Of a DNA stretch of 64,000 bases, positions 25,802-35,799 are shown one piece after another. Position numbers and translations under genes: made by a program. The stretch covers positions 96,464-160,463 of the forward strand of contig PHET01000001.1 of NCBI GenBank assembly GCA_002841275.1, in the 5' to 3' direction. Numbering within the stretch: position 1 is the first letter of the stretch; every line of letters starts with the position of its first letter. Source of the stretch: Actinobacteria bacterium HGW-Actinobacteria-7 (GTDB lineage: Bacteria > Actinomycetota > Coriobacteriia > Anaerosomatales > PHET01). The notes beneath the pieces were generated by a model that was given only the letters and a program-made list of their open reading frames with translations, made no database searches and was not told the origin of the DNA.

Positions 25802-26968
25802 TCAGAGAGCGTCGAGTACCGCTTTTGCTCGACTCCGCGACCACGAATCAACCGACTCGAGCTGCTCAAGGGACTCAACGATCTGCACGTCGTGCTCCGA
25901 GAGCACCCGTTGCACGACCTCTTCGATACCCAGAAAGCCGCACTTGCCTTCAAGAAACGCCGCGACGCCGGTCTCGTTCGCCGCATTCATGACCGCAGGC
26001 GCCGTACCCCCTGTCTTGCCGACCTGGAACGCAGTGCGCAAACAGCCGAAGACCGAAAGGTCCGCTGGCTCGAAATCGAGAGATCCCAACGTGGTGAAGT
26101 CAATCGGCGTGACTGGCGCCTCCCACCGCCTGGGGTGGCTGAACGCGTACTGTATGGGTATACGCATGTCCGTGACGCCGAGGTGGGCTTTCACGCTGCC
26201 GTCGCTGTACTCGACCATGGAATGAACGCAGCTCTGCGGGTGGACCACGACGCGAATCCTGTCGTAGTCGATCCCAAAGAGATGGTGTGCTTCGATCACC
26301 TCGAGGCCCTTGTTCATCAGCGTCGCCGAATCGATGGTGATCTTGGGGCCCATGGTCCATGTCGGATGTGCCAAGGCCTGCTCGGCCGTTATTCCGGAGA
26401 GCTCCTCGCGCGTGCGCCCACGAAACGGTCCCCCACTAGCCGTCAGCCAGAGCAGTTCGACATCGCGCGCATCCTCGCCAAGCAGGCACTGGAAGATCGC
26501 TGAATGCTCGGAGTCCACGGGGATCAACTTGCCGTCTTCCACAAGCGGCATGATCAGTTCACCGCCCACGACCAACGACTCCTTGTTGGCCAGCGCCAGC
26601 GTGAGTCCTGCCTGAACCGTCTCCCAGGTGACCCGAAGTCCGGCCGCGCCAACGAGAGCATTGAGAACGACCTGGGCGCCCGTCTCGGTGGCCAGACGGA
26701 CAACCGCGTCTGGACCGCCGCCCACGATCACGAAAGGATCACCGGCACTCACCGAGTGGCCAGAAGCGTGGGCCGCAGCATCGGCATCCGCGAGCGCGAT
26801 GTCGGCGACCCCGAACCGGCGAGCTTGCTCGAGCAACAGATCCGCATTGCTATGTGCGGAGAGCGCCACGACCTCGATCCGGTCAGGATGTGCGGCCGCG
26901 ATCGAGAGAGCTTGCGTCCCGATCGATCCGGTCGACCCGAGAATCGCCACCTTCAGCCGATCGCTCAC
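25802..26968 (-). CDS. dxr: 1-deoxy-D-xylulose-5-phosphate reductoisomerase
   Basis: This 388-residue NADPH enzyme catalyses the first committed MEP-pathway step. The nucleotide motif GSTGSIG is at residues 11-17; the substrate loop ASGGPFRG and the metal-binding DSEHSAIFQC and LMNKGLEVIEAHHLF segments are present. The frame opens at 27010, but the GTG at 26966-26968 makes a 4-base GTGA overlap with the cdsA stop and fits the family N-terminus, so I choose it. It precedes rseP by a 105-base gap. Confidence 0.95.
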   Translation of the reverse strand: MSDRLKVAILGSTGSIGTQALSIAAAHPDRIEVVALSAHSNADLLLEQARRFGVADIALADADAAAHASGHSVSAGDPFVIVGGGPDAVVRLATETGAQVVLNALVGAAGLRVTWETVQAGLTLALANKESLVVGGELIMPLVEDGKLIPVDSEHSAIFQCLLGEDARDVELLWLTASGGPFRGRTREELSGITAEQALAHPTWTMGPKITIDSATLMNKGLEVIEAHHLFGIDYDRIRVVVHPQSCVHSMVEYSDGSVKAHLGVTDMRIPIQYAFSHPRRWEAPVTPIDFTTLGSLDFEPADLSVFGCLRTAFQVGKTGGTAPAVMNAANETGVAAFLEGKCGFLGIEEVVQRVLSEHDVQIVESLEQLESVDSWSRSRAKAVLDAL

Positions 26969-27810
26969 CGGACACCGCCCCACCACAGAACCCAATACGC
27001 GACCAGACACACCAGAATCAGAGAGTCCAGACGATCGAGAAAGCCGCCGTGTCCGGGAAGCGAGCTGCCGGAGTCCTTGACCCCGGCTTCGCGCTTCATG
27101 CGCGACTCCGCAAGATCACCGACAACGGACGACAGCGCAACAGCAACGCCGGCCGCGAGAGCCAGCCACCGGCTGAGGTCGAGTCCGGGGAGGAGCGGAG
27201 CGGCGAGCCATACCAACGTGCACGCGAGTGCGCCAGCAACGAAACCCTCCCAGGACTTCTTGGGTGAAATGTGCGGCACCATCTTGTGGCGTCCTGCAAG
27301 CGAACCGACAAAATAGGCCGCCATGTCGTTGACCCAGACGCTCACCACCAGAACCACTGACAGCAAAAGACCCTGCTCAAACGTACGGATGAGAACCAGA
27401 TACGCGAGCAGAAATCCGGTATAGACCGCGCCAAAGACCGTCTCTGCTGTGTCCGCAGTCTGAACGTGGACGAACAGGGTGTGCCACAGGAGGGAGGCTG
27501 CAATGAGAGCGGTGACCACGGCCGAGAGACCCGGAAGCCCCCAGAATGCAGCAGCGATAGGCATTGCGGTCGCCGCGATGATACCGAACGGTTCGTTGGG
27601 GAGCCGTCGCTCACGCCGCTCCATCGCGTAGAACTCAGCTGCGGCGAAACCGGCCATCGCACCGAACAGCACCCCAGTAGGCCGAACGCCCCACCACAGG
27701 GCGCCGAGGACCGCTAGCCCGTAGACGAGGGCAGTCGAGACCCGTCGCATCAGGGACGCGGGCTTGATGCCGGCAGGCTGGCTCTCCGGAAATGCGCTCT
27801 GCTTCGCCAT
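26965..27810 (-). CDS. cdsA: Phosphatidate cytidylyltransferase
   Basis: This 281-residue polytopic membrane enzyme makes CDP-diacylglycerol from phosphatidic acid and CTP, the branch point to phospholipids. About eight hydrophobic helices are visible. The family signature appears as DMAAYFVGSLAGRH, ISPKKSWEG and, near the C-terminus, VKDSGSSLPGHGGFLDRLDS. The ATG lies directly beside the uppS stop. The order uppS-cdsA-dxr-rseP is the usual lipid/isoprenoid run. Confidence 0.96.
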   Translation of the reverse strand: MAKQSAFPESQPAGIKPASLMRRVSTALVYGLAVLGALWWGVRPTGVLFGAMAGFAAAEFYAMERRERRLPNEPFGIIAATAMPIAAAFWGLPGLSAVVTALIAASLLWHTLFVHVQTADTAETVFGAVYTGFLLAYLVLIRTFEQGLLLSVVLVVSVWVNDMAAYFVGSLAGRHKMVPHISPKKSWEGFVAGALACTLVWLAAPLLPGLDLSRWLALAAGVAVALSSVVGDLAESRMKREAGVKDSGSSLPGHGGFLDRLDSLILVCLVAYWVLWWGGVR

Positions 27811-28581
27811 CTAGCTGCCCCCGAAACGCCGGGTGCGCCCTTGGTAGTCCACAGCAGCAGCCAGCAAGTCAGATCGGTCGAAGTCAGGCCAGAGGGTCTC
27901 GGTGACCCAGAACTCACTGTAGGCGATCTCCCAGAGCAGGAAGTTGCTGACCCGCATCTCGCCGCTGGTTCTGACCAACAGGTCCGGATCCGGGATTCCG
28001 GCGGTGGAAAGGCGCGAAGCTACAAGCGCCTCGTCGATCTGCGCCGGCTGAATCGCACCCGAAACGGCTGCCTGGGCGATATCCCGTACAGCCTCGACGA
28101 TGTCCACGCGGCCGCCGTAGCTCAGAGCCACCACCAGGGTGAGACCGTCATTGAGCTTGGTGCGTTCCACGCACCGTTCGAATGCACGCGCAGTCGCCTG
28201 CGGCACACGGTCGATGCTGCCGATCACCTTGACCCGCACGCGCATCTTCTCGAGATTGACGAGCTCTCGCTCAAGGACTTCGACGAACAGCGACATCAGC
28301 CCGGTGACCTCGTCACGAGGGCGACTCCAGTTCTCCGAGGAGAACGAGTAGATAGTCAGATACTCGATGCCCAACTCGATGGAGGCAGCGATGACCTCTC
28401 GTACTGCCTGGGCCCCAGCCTTGTGCCCCGCGAGACGCGGCAGCCCGCGCTGCTCGGCCCATCGGCCGTTGCCATCCATGATGATAGCGACGTGTCGAGG
28501 CGCGCGCTCAGAATCGAACTCGGCGATAAGGTCGCCAGTGCCCGTGAAGAACGCCGATCTCGAAGACGAATCAGGGCTCAC
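27811..28581 (-). CDS. uppS: Isoprenyl transferase (undecaprenyl diphosphate synthase type)
   Basis: This 256-residue cis-prenyltransferase elongates farnesyl diphosphate with isopentenyl diphosphate to build the C55 (or similar) lipid carrier. The signature IIMDGNGRWA holds catalytic Asp36, with AGHKAG shortly after and a YSFSSENW motif near residue 80. The GTG start (28579-28581) is three bases after the frr stop. Actinobacteria often carry two such enzymes making different chain lengths, so the product length cannot be read from the sequence. Confidence 0.94.
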   Translation of the reverse strand: MSPDSSSRSAFFTGTGDLIAEFDSERAPRHVAIIMDGNGRWAEQRGLPRLAGHKAGAQAVREVIAASIELGIEYLTIYSFSSENWSRPRDEVTGLMSLFVEVLERELVNLEKMRVRVKVIGSIDRVPQATARAFERCVERTKLNDGLTLVVALSYGGRVDIVEAVRDIAQAAVSGAIQPAQIDEALVASRLSTAGIPDPDLLVRTSGEMRVSNFLLWEIAYSEFWVTETLWPDFDRSDLLAAAVDYQGRTRRFGGS

Positions 28582-28584
28582 GCC

Positions 28585-29981
<1,397 letters not shown>

Positions 29982-30002
29982 TCAACTCTATGACGAGAGG
30001 CC

Positions 30003-30893
30003 CTACTCTGCCGCGCTCTCACCCAGATTGAAGCGGATGAAGCCGATGATCTCGATACTGTCGCCGGTCGCCTTGGAGGTCTCTTTGGTGTACTGGTCAA
30101 CAGTGATGTCCATATTCTTGACGAACTGCTGCTCAGCCAAGACGACTTCCTTGTAGAACTTCTCGATACGGCCCTGAGCCATCTTCTCCTGAATCGCCTC
30201 GGGCTTGCCGGACTCGGCAGCCTGGGCCTTGTAGATGGAAAGCTCGTGCTCGAGAACCGAGGCATCCACTTCGTCGCGACGGGTGACCATGGGAGACGCA
30301 GCCGCGACCTGCATGGCCACGTCCTTTGAGAACGCGGAGAACTCCGGCGTCGCTGCTGTCTCGGGCTTTGTGAACGCGTAGGTCACCATCACGCCGATCT
30401 TGCCACCACCGTGGACATAGGTCGCCACAGCGCCGGTACCTTCGACCGTCTCACGGACGAATCGTGCAATGCCCATGTTCTCGCCCAGCTTGCCGACCAT
30501 TTCGCCGAGAACTTGCTCGACGGTGATGTCGCGGTCAGCCACGGTCTGCGTCTTCAGCTCGTCAACGTCGGCGGGTGCCTCGGCAGCGACGTGCTGAGCA
30601 AGCGAACCGACGAAACCGGTGAAGTCTGCGTTGCGTCCGACGAAGTCTGTTTCGCAGTTGACCTCGACAAGTACGCCAACGCGGGAGTCGTCGCTCACAT
30701 AGGCAGCCACAGTACCTTCGTTGGTGGCCCTACCCGACTTCTTGGCTAGCGCGGCCAGGCCGCGGGTGCGCAGTACGTCGACGGCCTTCTCTATATCGCC
30801 CTCGGTCTCAGTGAGCGCCTTCTTGCACTCCATCATGCCCGCTCCGGTGCACTCGCGAAGCTCCTTGACCATGCTAGCGGTGATTTCAGCCAT
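30003..30893 (-). CDS. tsf: Elongation factor Ts
   Basis: This 296-residue nucleotide exchange factor recycles EF-Tu. The N-terminal UBA-like part contains the signature RECTGAGMMECKKAL, followed by the dimerisation/core region with VEVNCETDFVGRN. The length matches the full-length bacterial type (about 280-300), not the shorter form. It lies 57 bases after rpsB. Confidence 0.97.
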   Translation of the reverse strand: MAEITASMVKELRECTGAGMMECKKALTETEGDIEKAVDVLRTRGLAALAKKSGRATNEGTVAAYVSDDSRVGVLVEVNCETDFVGRNADFTGFVGSLAQHVAAEAPADVDELKTQTVADRDITVEQVLGEMVGKLGENMGIARFVRETVEGTGAVATYVHGGGKIGVMVTYAFTKPETAATPEFSAFSKDVAMQVAAASPMVTRRDEVDASVLEHELSIYKAQAAESGKPEAIQEKMAQGRIEKFYKEVVLAEQQFVKNMDITVDQYTKETSKATGDSIEIIGFIRFNLGESAAE

Positions 30894-30950
30894 GCCTAAA
30901 CCTCCAAGAATCGTAGAGGAGAAATGATTCTCTCGTTCGTATGGGCAGTA

Positions 30951-31805
30951 CTACTCGGACTTGGCGGCGTCTTCTGCCACGGCAGCGATCGCCGCAGCGG
31001 GACTCTCCGTCTCGACGCATTCTTCAGCGACCGGTACAGCCTCGACAGCAGTCTCGACGACCGGCGCAGCGGCGTCGACAACCGGGGCAACGGTCTCAGA
31101 AGCGAGAACGTCGGGAACCTGTGCTCCGCCGCCTCCGTCGATAATCGCATCGGCGATCACGCGGCACATGAGACCAACCGAACGAATCGCGTCGTCGTTG
31201 GCGGGAATGAGATAGTCGACCTCATCCGGATCCGCGTTGGTGTCCACCAGACCGATGATGGGAATGTGCAGACGGCGGGCTTCCTTGATCGCGATGTCCT
31301 CGCGCTTCGTGTCAATGACGAACAGAGCAGCCGGCACTTCACGCATCTCACGAATACCATTGAGGTTAGACTGCAGCTTCGTGAGTTCCTTGTGCAGAAG
31401 GATCTGCTCCTTCTTGGGAAGCGACGCCATACGTCCGTCGGTGTCCATCGCTTCGAGCTCCTCCATGCGCTGAATACGTGAGCGCATGGTCACGAAGTTG
31501 GTGAGCATCCCGCCGAGCCAGCGGTTGGTGACATACGGCATACCCGCGCGTCCGGCCTCGGTGATTATGGGCTCCTGCGCCTGCTTCTTGGTGCCGACGA
31601 ACAGGATCTTCTGGCCACGCTGGCCGATGGAACGAGCGAACTTGTAGGAATGCTCCAACTCGCGAAGCGTGCGCTGCAGGTCGAGGATGTAGATGCCGTT
31701 GCGTTCCGTGAAGATGTACGGCTTCATCTTCGGGTTCCAGCGCCTGGTCTGGTGACCAAAGTGGACGCCCGCCTCGAGCAGGCTTTTCATGGTAACGATG
31801 GGCAT
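30951..31805 (-). CDS. rpsB: Small ribosomal subunit protein S2
   Basis: This 284-residue S2 binds the 30S head/body junction and recruits S1 in some bacteria. The conserved N-terminal region [19 protein letters not shown] and the [11 protein letters not shown] segment are clear. The last 50 residues form an Ala/Val/Glu-rich acidic tail beyond the core, as in other actinobacterial S2 proteins. It is preceded by a promoter candidate and a leader hairpin. Confidence 0.97.
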   Translation of the reverse strand: MPIVTMKSLLEAGVHFGHQTRRWNPKMKPYIFTERNGIYILDLQRTLRELEHSYKFARSIGQRGQKILFVGTKKQAQEPIITEAGRAGMPYVTNRWLGGMLTNFVTMRSRIQRMEELEAMDTDGRMASLPKKEQILLHKELTKLQSNLNGIREMREVPAALFVIDTKREDIAIKEARRLHIPIIGLVDTNADPDEVDYLIPANDDAIRSVGLMCRVIADAIIDGGGGAQVPDVLASETVAPVVDAAAPVVETAVEAVPVAEECVETESPAAAIAAVAEDAAKSE

Positions 31806-31854
31806 AGCAAGGCCTTCCTTTCGGTTTCTTCCTCCGCACAGGATCTTCCCCTCA

Positions 31855-31882
31855 CATGACCGCTTCTCAGCGGCACCTCATG
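31855..31882 (-). promoter_or_regulatory. Leader hairpin upstream of rpsB
   Basis: In the 108-base rpsB leader, CCGCT-loop-AGCGG is flanked by CATGA and TCATG, giving a two-part stem with a small bulge. No T-run follows, so it is not a terminator. It could be the S2 autoregulatory site known from other bacteria, but this rests on position alone. Confidence 0.45.
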
Positions 31883-31919
31883 CCAGAGTCCTCCATGCGT
31901 GTGTGTTACGAGCCAAAGA

Positions 31920-31928
31920 AGTATAGCA
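31920..31928 (-). promoter_or_regulatory. Extended -10 promoter for rpsB-tsf
   Basis: Minus-strand TGC-TATACT, a near-perfect extended -10. The -35 region (CTGGCA, 17-base spacer) falls inside the hairpin of the preceding terminator, so terminator and promoter share sequence. Confidence 0.5.
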
Positions 31929-31954
31929 AAAGCCCCGCTGAATGCCAGCGGGGC
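31928..31954 (-). terminator. Strong intrinsic terminator after the response regulator gene
   Basis: Minus-strand GCCCCGCTG, loop of five, CAGCGGGGC followed by TTTT: a perfect 9-bp GC-rich stem with a U run, 29 bases beyond the response regulator stop. Confidence 0.85.
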
Positions 31955-31982
31955 CTCTCAGACAACACTCCGTGGACTCGGA

Positions 31983-32600
31983 TCAGAACTCACGCGAGCA
32001 GCGCGGGCATGTCACGTGGGCGTCATACCAACGATGGTCGCCGGCTTTCGCTACCAATTCCAGTACGAGTTCGACCTCGCATGCCGGGCACCACAGTCGT
32101 CTCGGGAGATCGGCCGCCGCCACGAAACGATCGGCATCCGCCTCATGGTCCCTCAACAAGACCTGATAGGTGTTGGCGCTGAATTCCGTCTTGGGCACGT
32201 CCGCCTGCGGCTCGGGACGAGAGCGCTCTATCTTGGCCAGGATCTTTGAAATCCTATTGGCCACGTCATTGGGCCTGGCTTCGTTCTTGATCAGATAGTC
32301 CACCGCGCCCATCTCGATACCACGCTTTACGTCGGCTTCTTGTCCTAGATTAGACAGGATGAGAACAGGAACGTCCCTTAGCCGAGGATCCCGCTTCACC
32401 AAGTCGAGCACCTCAAGTCCGCTCATCTTGGGCATGATGAGATCCAGCAGTATCAGATCCGGCGTGTCCGACCGCATCAGCGTCAGCGCCTCAGCGCCGT
32501 CCGCCGCGTTGAGGACGCGGTACCCGTCGTGCTCAAGACGATCCGAATACATCTGTCGCAGCATCTGAGTGTCTTCGACAACGAGTATGGTCTTGCCCAT
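31983..32600 (-). CDS. Response regulator: CheY-like receiver with C-terminal zinc ribbon
   Basis: This 205-residue protein starts with a receiver domain (1 to about 120): acidic pair Glu9-Asp10, phosphoacceptor Asp53 in LLLDLIMPKMSG, the LILSN Ser and the conserved Lys in YLIKNEA. After a short linker the C-terminus has CPAC (171-174) and CPRC (198-201), a four-cysteine zinc ribbon. There is no DNA-binding HTH. The output is therefore likely protein- or nucleic-acid binding through the ribbon. No histidine kinase is nearby. It follows the sigma factor gene by 79 bases and ends at a strong terminator, so the two are probably co-transcribed. Confidence 0.85.
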   Translation of the reverse strand: MGKTILVVEDTQMLRQMYSDRLEHDGYRVLNAADGAEALTLMRSDTPDLILLDLIMPKMSGLEVLDLVKRDPRLRDVPVLILSNLGQEADVKRGIEMGAVDYLIKNEARPNDVANRISKILAKIERSRPEPQADVPKTEFSANTYQVLLRDHEADADRFVAAADLPRRLWCPACEVELVLELVAKAGDHRWYDAHVTCPRCSREF

Positions 32601-32679
32601 AAACTGGCCTCTTCCGTGTCAGATGATCCCAACCGCACACTGACCACGATGGGCGGCGTCGGTCAGTCTCTCTTGAGTG

Positions 32680-33456
32680 TCAGACGCTCTGAGCTGCATG
32701 TAGACGCGCACGCAACCTCAAAACGGCCTTGGTATGCAGCTGGCTGACCCGCGATTCGGTCACTCCCAGAACCTGACCGATCTCCTTGAGCGTCAATCCC
32801 TCGTAGTAGTACAGGGCTATGACTGTCTTCTCGCGCTCAGGAAGTCTGTCGATGGCATTCGCAAGGATCTCCTTGACCTCGGTGATCTCGAACACGACAA
32901 CCGGATCATCCGCAGCATCGTCGCGAATCGCCCCAATGGCGCTCTGCGTATCGTCGCGCTCAGGCCCAGACCACAGTTCCTCGAAACTCACCACGGAAGT
33001 GTAGCTGAGCCGGGACAGTATCCCGTGATACTCCTTTGTGCTGACGCCCATCCGTCCGGCCACTTCATCGTCGGTCGGCACACGGCGAAGCTCGTTTTCG
33101 AGTTGAATGTACGCCGACTCGATCTCGCGGGCCCTCGACCGAACCGACCGAGGAACCCAGTCCATCGCTCGCAACTCATCGATGATCGCGCCCTTGATTC
33201 GTGCTATCGCATAGGTCTCGAACTTGATTGCACGGGTGAGGTCGAACTTCTCGATCGCATCTATCAGGCCGAATATGCCGTAGCTTATCAGGTCAGACGT
33301 CTCTACTGAATGTGGCAAGCTCGAAGCAAGCCTACCCGCAACATACTTGACCAGCGGCGAGTAGTTGAGAATCAACTGGTCGCGCGCATCTGTGTCGGCA
33401 TCGTCCTTGTATTGCGCCCAAAGTGCGGCGACGTCAGTCCGTGAATCGGACTTCAT
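32680..33456 (-). CDS. FliA/WhiG family RNA polymerase sigma factor
   Basis: This 258-residue sigma-28-type factor lacks region 1. Region 2 includes DLISYGIFGLIDAIEKFD (about 56-73) and the DNA-melting FETYAIARIKGAIIDELR stretch; region 3 begins with VPRSVRSRAREIE, and region 4.2 ends in a helix-turn-helix LKEIGQVLGVTESRVSQLH. In Bacillus the flagellar sigD and in Streptomyces the sporulation factor whiG both lie just upstream of rpsB, as here. No flagellar genes and no FlgM-like anti-sigma factor are in the window. The regulon cannot be read from this region; motility, development or another programme are all possible. Confidence 0.92.
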   Translation of the reverse strand: MKSDSRTDVAALWAQYKDDADTDARDQLILNYSPLVKYVAGRLASSLPHSVETSDLISYGIFGLIDAIEKFDLTRAIKFETYAIARIKGAIIDELRAMDWVPRSVRSRAREIESAYIQLENELRRVPTDDEVAGRMGVSTKEYHGILSRLSYTSVVSFEELWSGPERDDTQSAIGAIRDDAADDPVVVFEITEVKEILANAIDRLPEREKTVIALYYYEGLTLKEIGQVLGVTESRVSQLHTKAVLRLRARLHAAQSV

Positions 33457-33488
33457 GCAGTTGCCCCCTACTGCGACGGGCTCATCGG

Positions 33489-34394
33489 TCAGGCGCGCGG
33501 ATGTGCGGTACGGTGCACGTCTCTGAGTCTCTTCATGCTTAGGTGAGTATAAATCTGGGTGGTAGACAGGGCAACATGGCCCAAAAGCTCCTGAACCGTA
33601 CGCAGATCGGCACCCGCTTCCAGCAAGTGGGTCGCAAATGTGTGACGCATCGCGTGAGGGGTTAATGCCGTTGCGGCACCCGCAACACCGATGTAGCGCT
33701 TGAAGATGCGACGGACCGCGTCTTCAGACAGCCGGTTGCCGCGTGTGGAGAGGAAGACACTCCCCGGTGAATCGGCGCGTGCCAAGTGAGATCGGCCGTC
33801 ACGCAGGTAGTCGCGGAGCCGTGACTGGGCCACCGCGTGCAGCGGCACGATGCGTTCCTTGGATCCCTTCCCCAGCACGGTCATCTGCCCCTGAGCCAAG
33901 TCGAGCGCATCAAGGGTGAGTCCGCTGAGCTCGCCGACGCGCACGCCGCTCGCGTAGAGCAGTTCAAGCACTGCGGCATCGCGAAGTCCGACCGGCGTAT
34001 CACGCACTGGGGCGTCCAGAATCGCTTCGAGTTCGTCTGTCGGGAAGATCCGCGGGAGCCGCGCCGGTATCTTGGGTGCGAGCAGGACCGAAGCCGGATC
34101 CGAGGTGGCGAGACCCTCAGATACAAGGTAGGCGAAGAGCGACCTCACCGCAGACAGACGCCGCGATATGGTTCTCTTCGCGTAGCGCGCACGGTCGAGC
34201 TCCGCAAGATACAGACGCATCTGGCGATGAGTAAGGGTCATCGGATCCAGCGATGCGCGCTCCGCCCACTCGAGGTAGCGCTGCAGATCCGTCGCATACG
34301 CGCGCACGGTGTTCGGGGAGGCGCCCCGCTCCACAGAAAGGTGAACCAGGAATCGATCCACCAGCTCCGAAGCAGTGACCGGAGGGTCACCCAT
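33489..34394 (-). CDS. xerC: Tyrosine recombinase XerC
   Basis: This 301-residue site-specific recombinase would act with a second Xer protein at dif to resolve chromosome dimers, activated by FtsK (also in this window). The N-terminal SAM-like domain (about 1-95) is followed by the catalytic domain with Arg in SGVRVGEL, HAMRHTFATHLL (His-x-x-Arg), and the nucleophilic Tyr in STTQIYTH. The ATG overlaps the trmFO stop by 8 bases. The position matches Bacillus codV and actinobacterial xerC next to dprA. XerC rather than XerD is inferred from synteny. Confidence 0.93.
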   Translation of the reverse strand: MGDPPVTASELVDRFLVHLSVERGASPNTVRAYATDLQRYLEWAERASLDPMTLTHRQMRLYLAELDRARYAKRTISRRLSAVRSLFAYLVSEGLATSDPASVLLAPKIPARLPRIFPTDELEAILDAPVRDTPVGLRDAAVLELLYASGVRVGELSGLTLDALDLAQGQMTVLGKGSKERIVPLHAVAQSRLRDYLRDGRSHLARADSPGSVFLSTRGNRLSEDAVRRIFKRYIGVAGAATALTPHAMRHTFATHLLEAGADLRTVQELLGHVALSTTQIYTHLSMKRLRDVHRTAHPRA

Positions 34395-35739
34395 CGAAGT
34401 GCCCCCCCGCGAACCTCAGGTCATCTCGACGAGCGAGCCACGCCCGAAGGTCACTCAGGGCCCTGTGAGAATAGGCGGCATAGCGTTCACGTTTTCCGCG
34501 AACCCGCTCCTTCAGTGGAGGAATGATGCCAAAGTTCACGTGCATCGGCTGGTACTTGGTGGTCATCGGATCAGTCGCGTATGCCACAAGTGCCCCGAAT
34601 GCCGTGGTAACCGGCAGTATCGCAGGCTCACCGCCCACCACGGCTGCGAAGGTGTTCAATCCAGCGAGCAAGCCGGACGCGACGGCCTCGACATACCCTT
34701 CGGTGCCTGTGAGTTGGCCCGCAAGACGCACTCGCGGAGTCGCGCGCACCGAGAGTGTGGCGTCTAGCACGCGCGGCGCGTCGACGAAGGTGTTGCGGTG
34801 CATCACACCGTAGCGGAAGAACTCAGCATCTTCGAGCCCGGGAATGAGCCTGAAGACCCTACGCTGTTCAGGAAAGGTGAGATTGGTCTGGAAGCCAACC
34901 AGGTTATAGGCGCTGCCCGAAGCATTCTCCGCGCGTAGCTGGACCACCGCCCACGGGCGCACCCCTGTTCGCGGGTCCTCAAGTCCCACAGGCTTGAGCG
35001 CACCGAAACGCAGTGCATCCCGACCGCTGCGAGCCACCTCCTCGACAGGCTGACATGCCGAGAAGAGCTCGCGCCGCTCGAAATCCTTCTCGTGTACCCG
35101 CGCCGCACCCACCAGCGCGCCATAGAACACGTCGTACTCTTCGCGCGTCATTGGCGCGTTCAGGTAGTCTGCGGTCTCGCCCTTGCCATACCGAGATGCG
35201 GCGAACACGATCGAACGGTCCATGCTCTGCTCATCGACGATTGGGGCCGCCGCGTCGAAGAACGCCAGCCGCTCTGCGCCGACGATTGCGCTCAACGCAG
35301 CTTCTATCGATGCGCTGGAGAGTGGGCCGGTAGCGATTATGACCGGCCCATCCGGGATCGCGGACGCCTCGCCGCGCTGGAGGGTGATGAGCGGATGTTC
35401 CTCCACCCGACGCGTCACCTCGGCCGAGAAGCGCGCTCGATCGACGGCGAGCGCCCCGCCGGCCGGCACTCGTTGCTCACGAGCAACACTCAGGACCATG
35501 CTGCCGAGCAACTCCAGTTCGGCCTTGAGCAGCCCTGCAGCGGTCTGCGCATCCTCGCTCTTCAACGAGTTCGAGCAGACGAGTTCCGCCAGATCACCGC
35601 TTGTGTGGGCCGGGGTCATCACCTCGGGACGCATCTCCATGAGCGTCACAGCGACTCCGCGAGTCGCGAGTTGCCAGGCCGCCTCGCAGCCAGCCAGGCC
35701 CCCGCCGATAACAGTGACGGATCCGGTGCTTGTGGGCAT
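34387..35739 (-). CDS. trmFO: Folate/FAD-dependent tRNA (uracil-54-C5)-methyltransferase TrmFO
   Basis: This 450-residue flavoprotein methylates U54 of the tRNA T-loop using methylenetetrahydrofolate and reduced FAD. The FAD-binding motif VIGGGLAGCEAA begins near residue 10, CSNSLKSE holds a conserved cysteine, and the C-terminal family motif FGIIPPL is present. This enzyme is typical of Firmicutes and some other phyla and, to my knowledge, patchy in Actinomycetota. Together with TruB it modifies adjacent T-loop positions. It lies between dprA and xerC as gid does in Bacillus, where topA is also present but missing here. Confidence 0.96.
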   Translation of the reverse strand: MPTSTGSVTVIGGGLAGCEAAWQLATRGVAVTLMEMRPEVMTPAHTSGDLAELVCSNSLKSEDAQTAAGLLKAELELLGSMVLSVAREQRVPAGGALAVDRARFSAEVTRRVEEHPLITLQRGEASAIPDGPVIIATGPLSSASIEAALSAIVGAERLAFFDAAAPIVDEQSMDRSIVFAASRYGKGETADYLNAPMTREEYDVFYGALVGAARVHEKDFERRELFSACQPVEEVARSGRDALRFGALKPVGLEDPRTGVRPWAVVQLRAENASGSAYNLVGFQTNLTFPEQRRVFRLIPGLEDAEFFRYGVMHRNTFVDAPRVLDATLSVRATPRVRLAGQLTGTEGYVEAVASGLLAGLNTFAAVVGGEPAILPVTTAFGALVAYATDPMTTKYQPMHVNFGIIPPLKERVRGKRERYAAYSHRALSDLRAWLARRDDLRFAGGHFDG

Positions 35740-35799
35740 GCAGTGCGTTCCTCTCGCCTTGCGTTGATTGCCGGTGAGCGCATTGTAGCGCGCGCGAGT

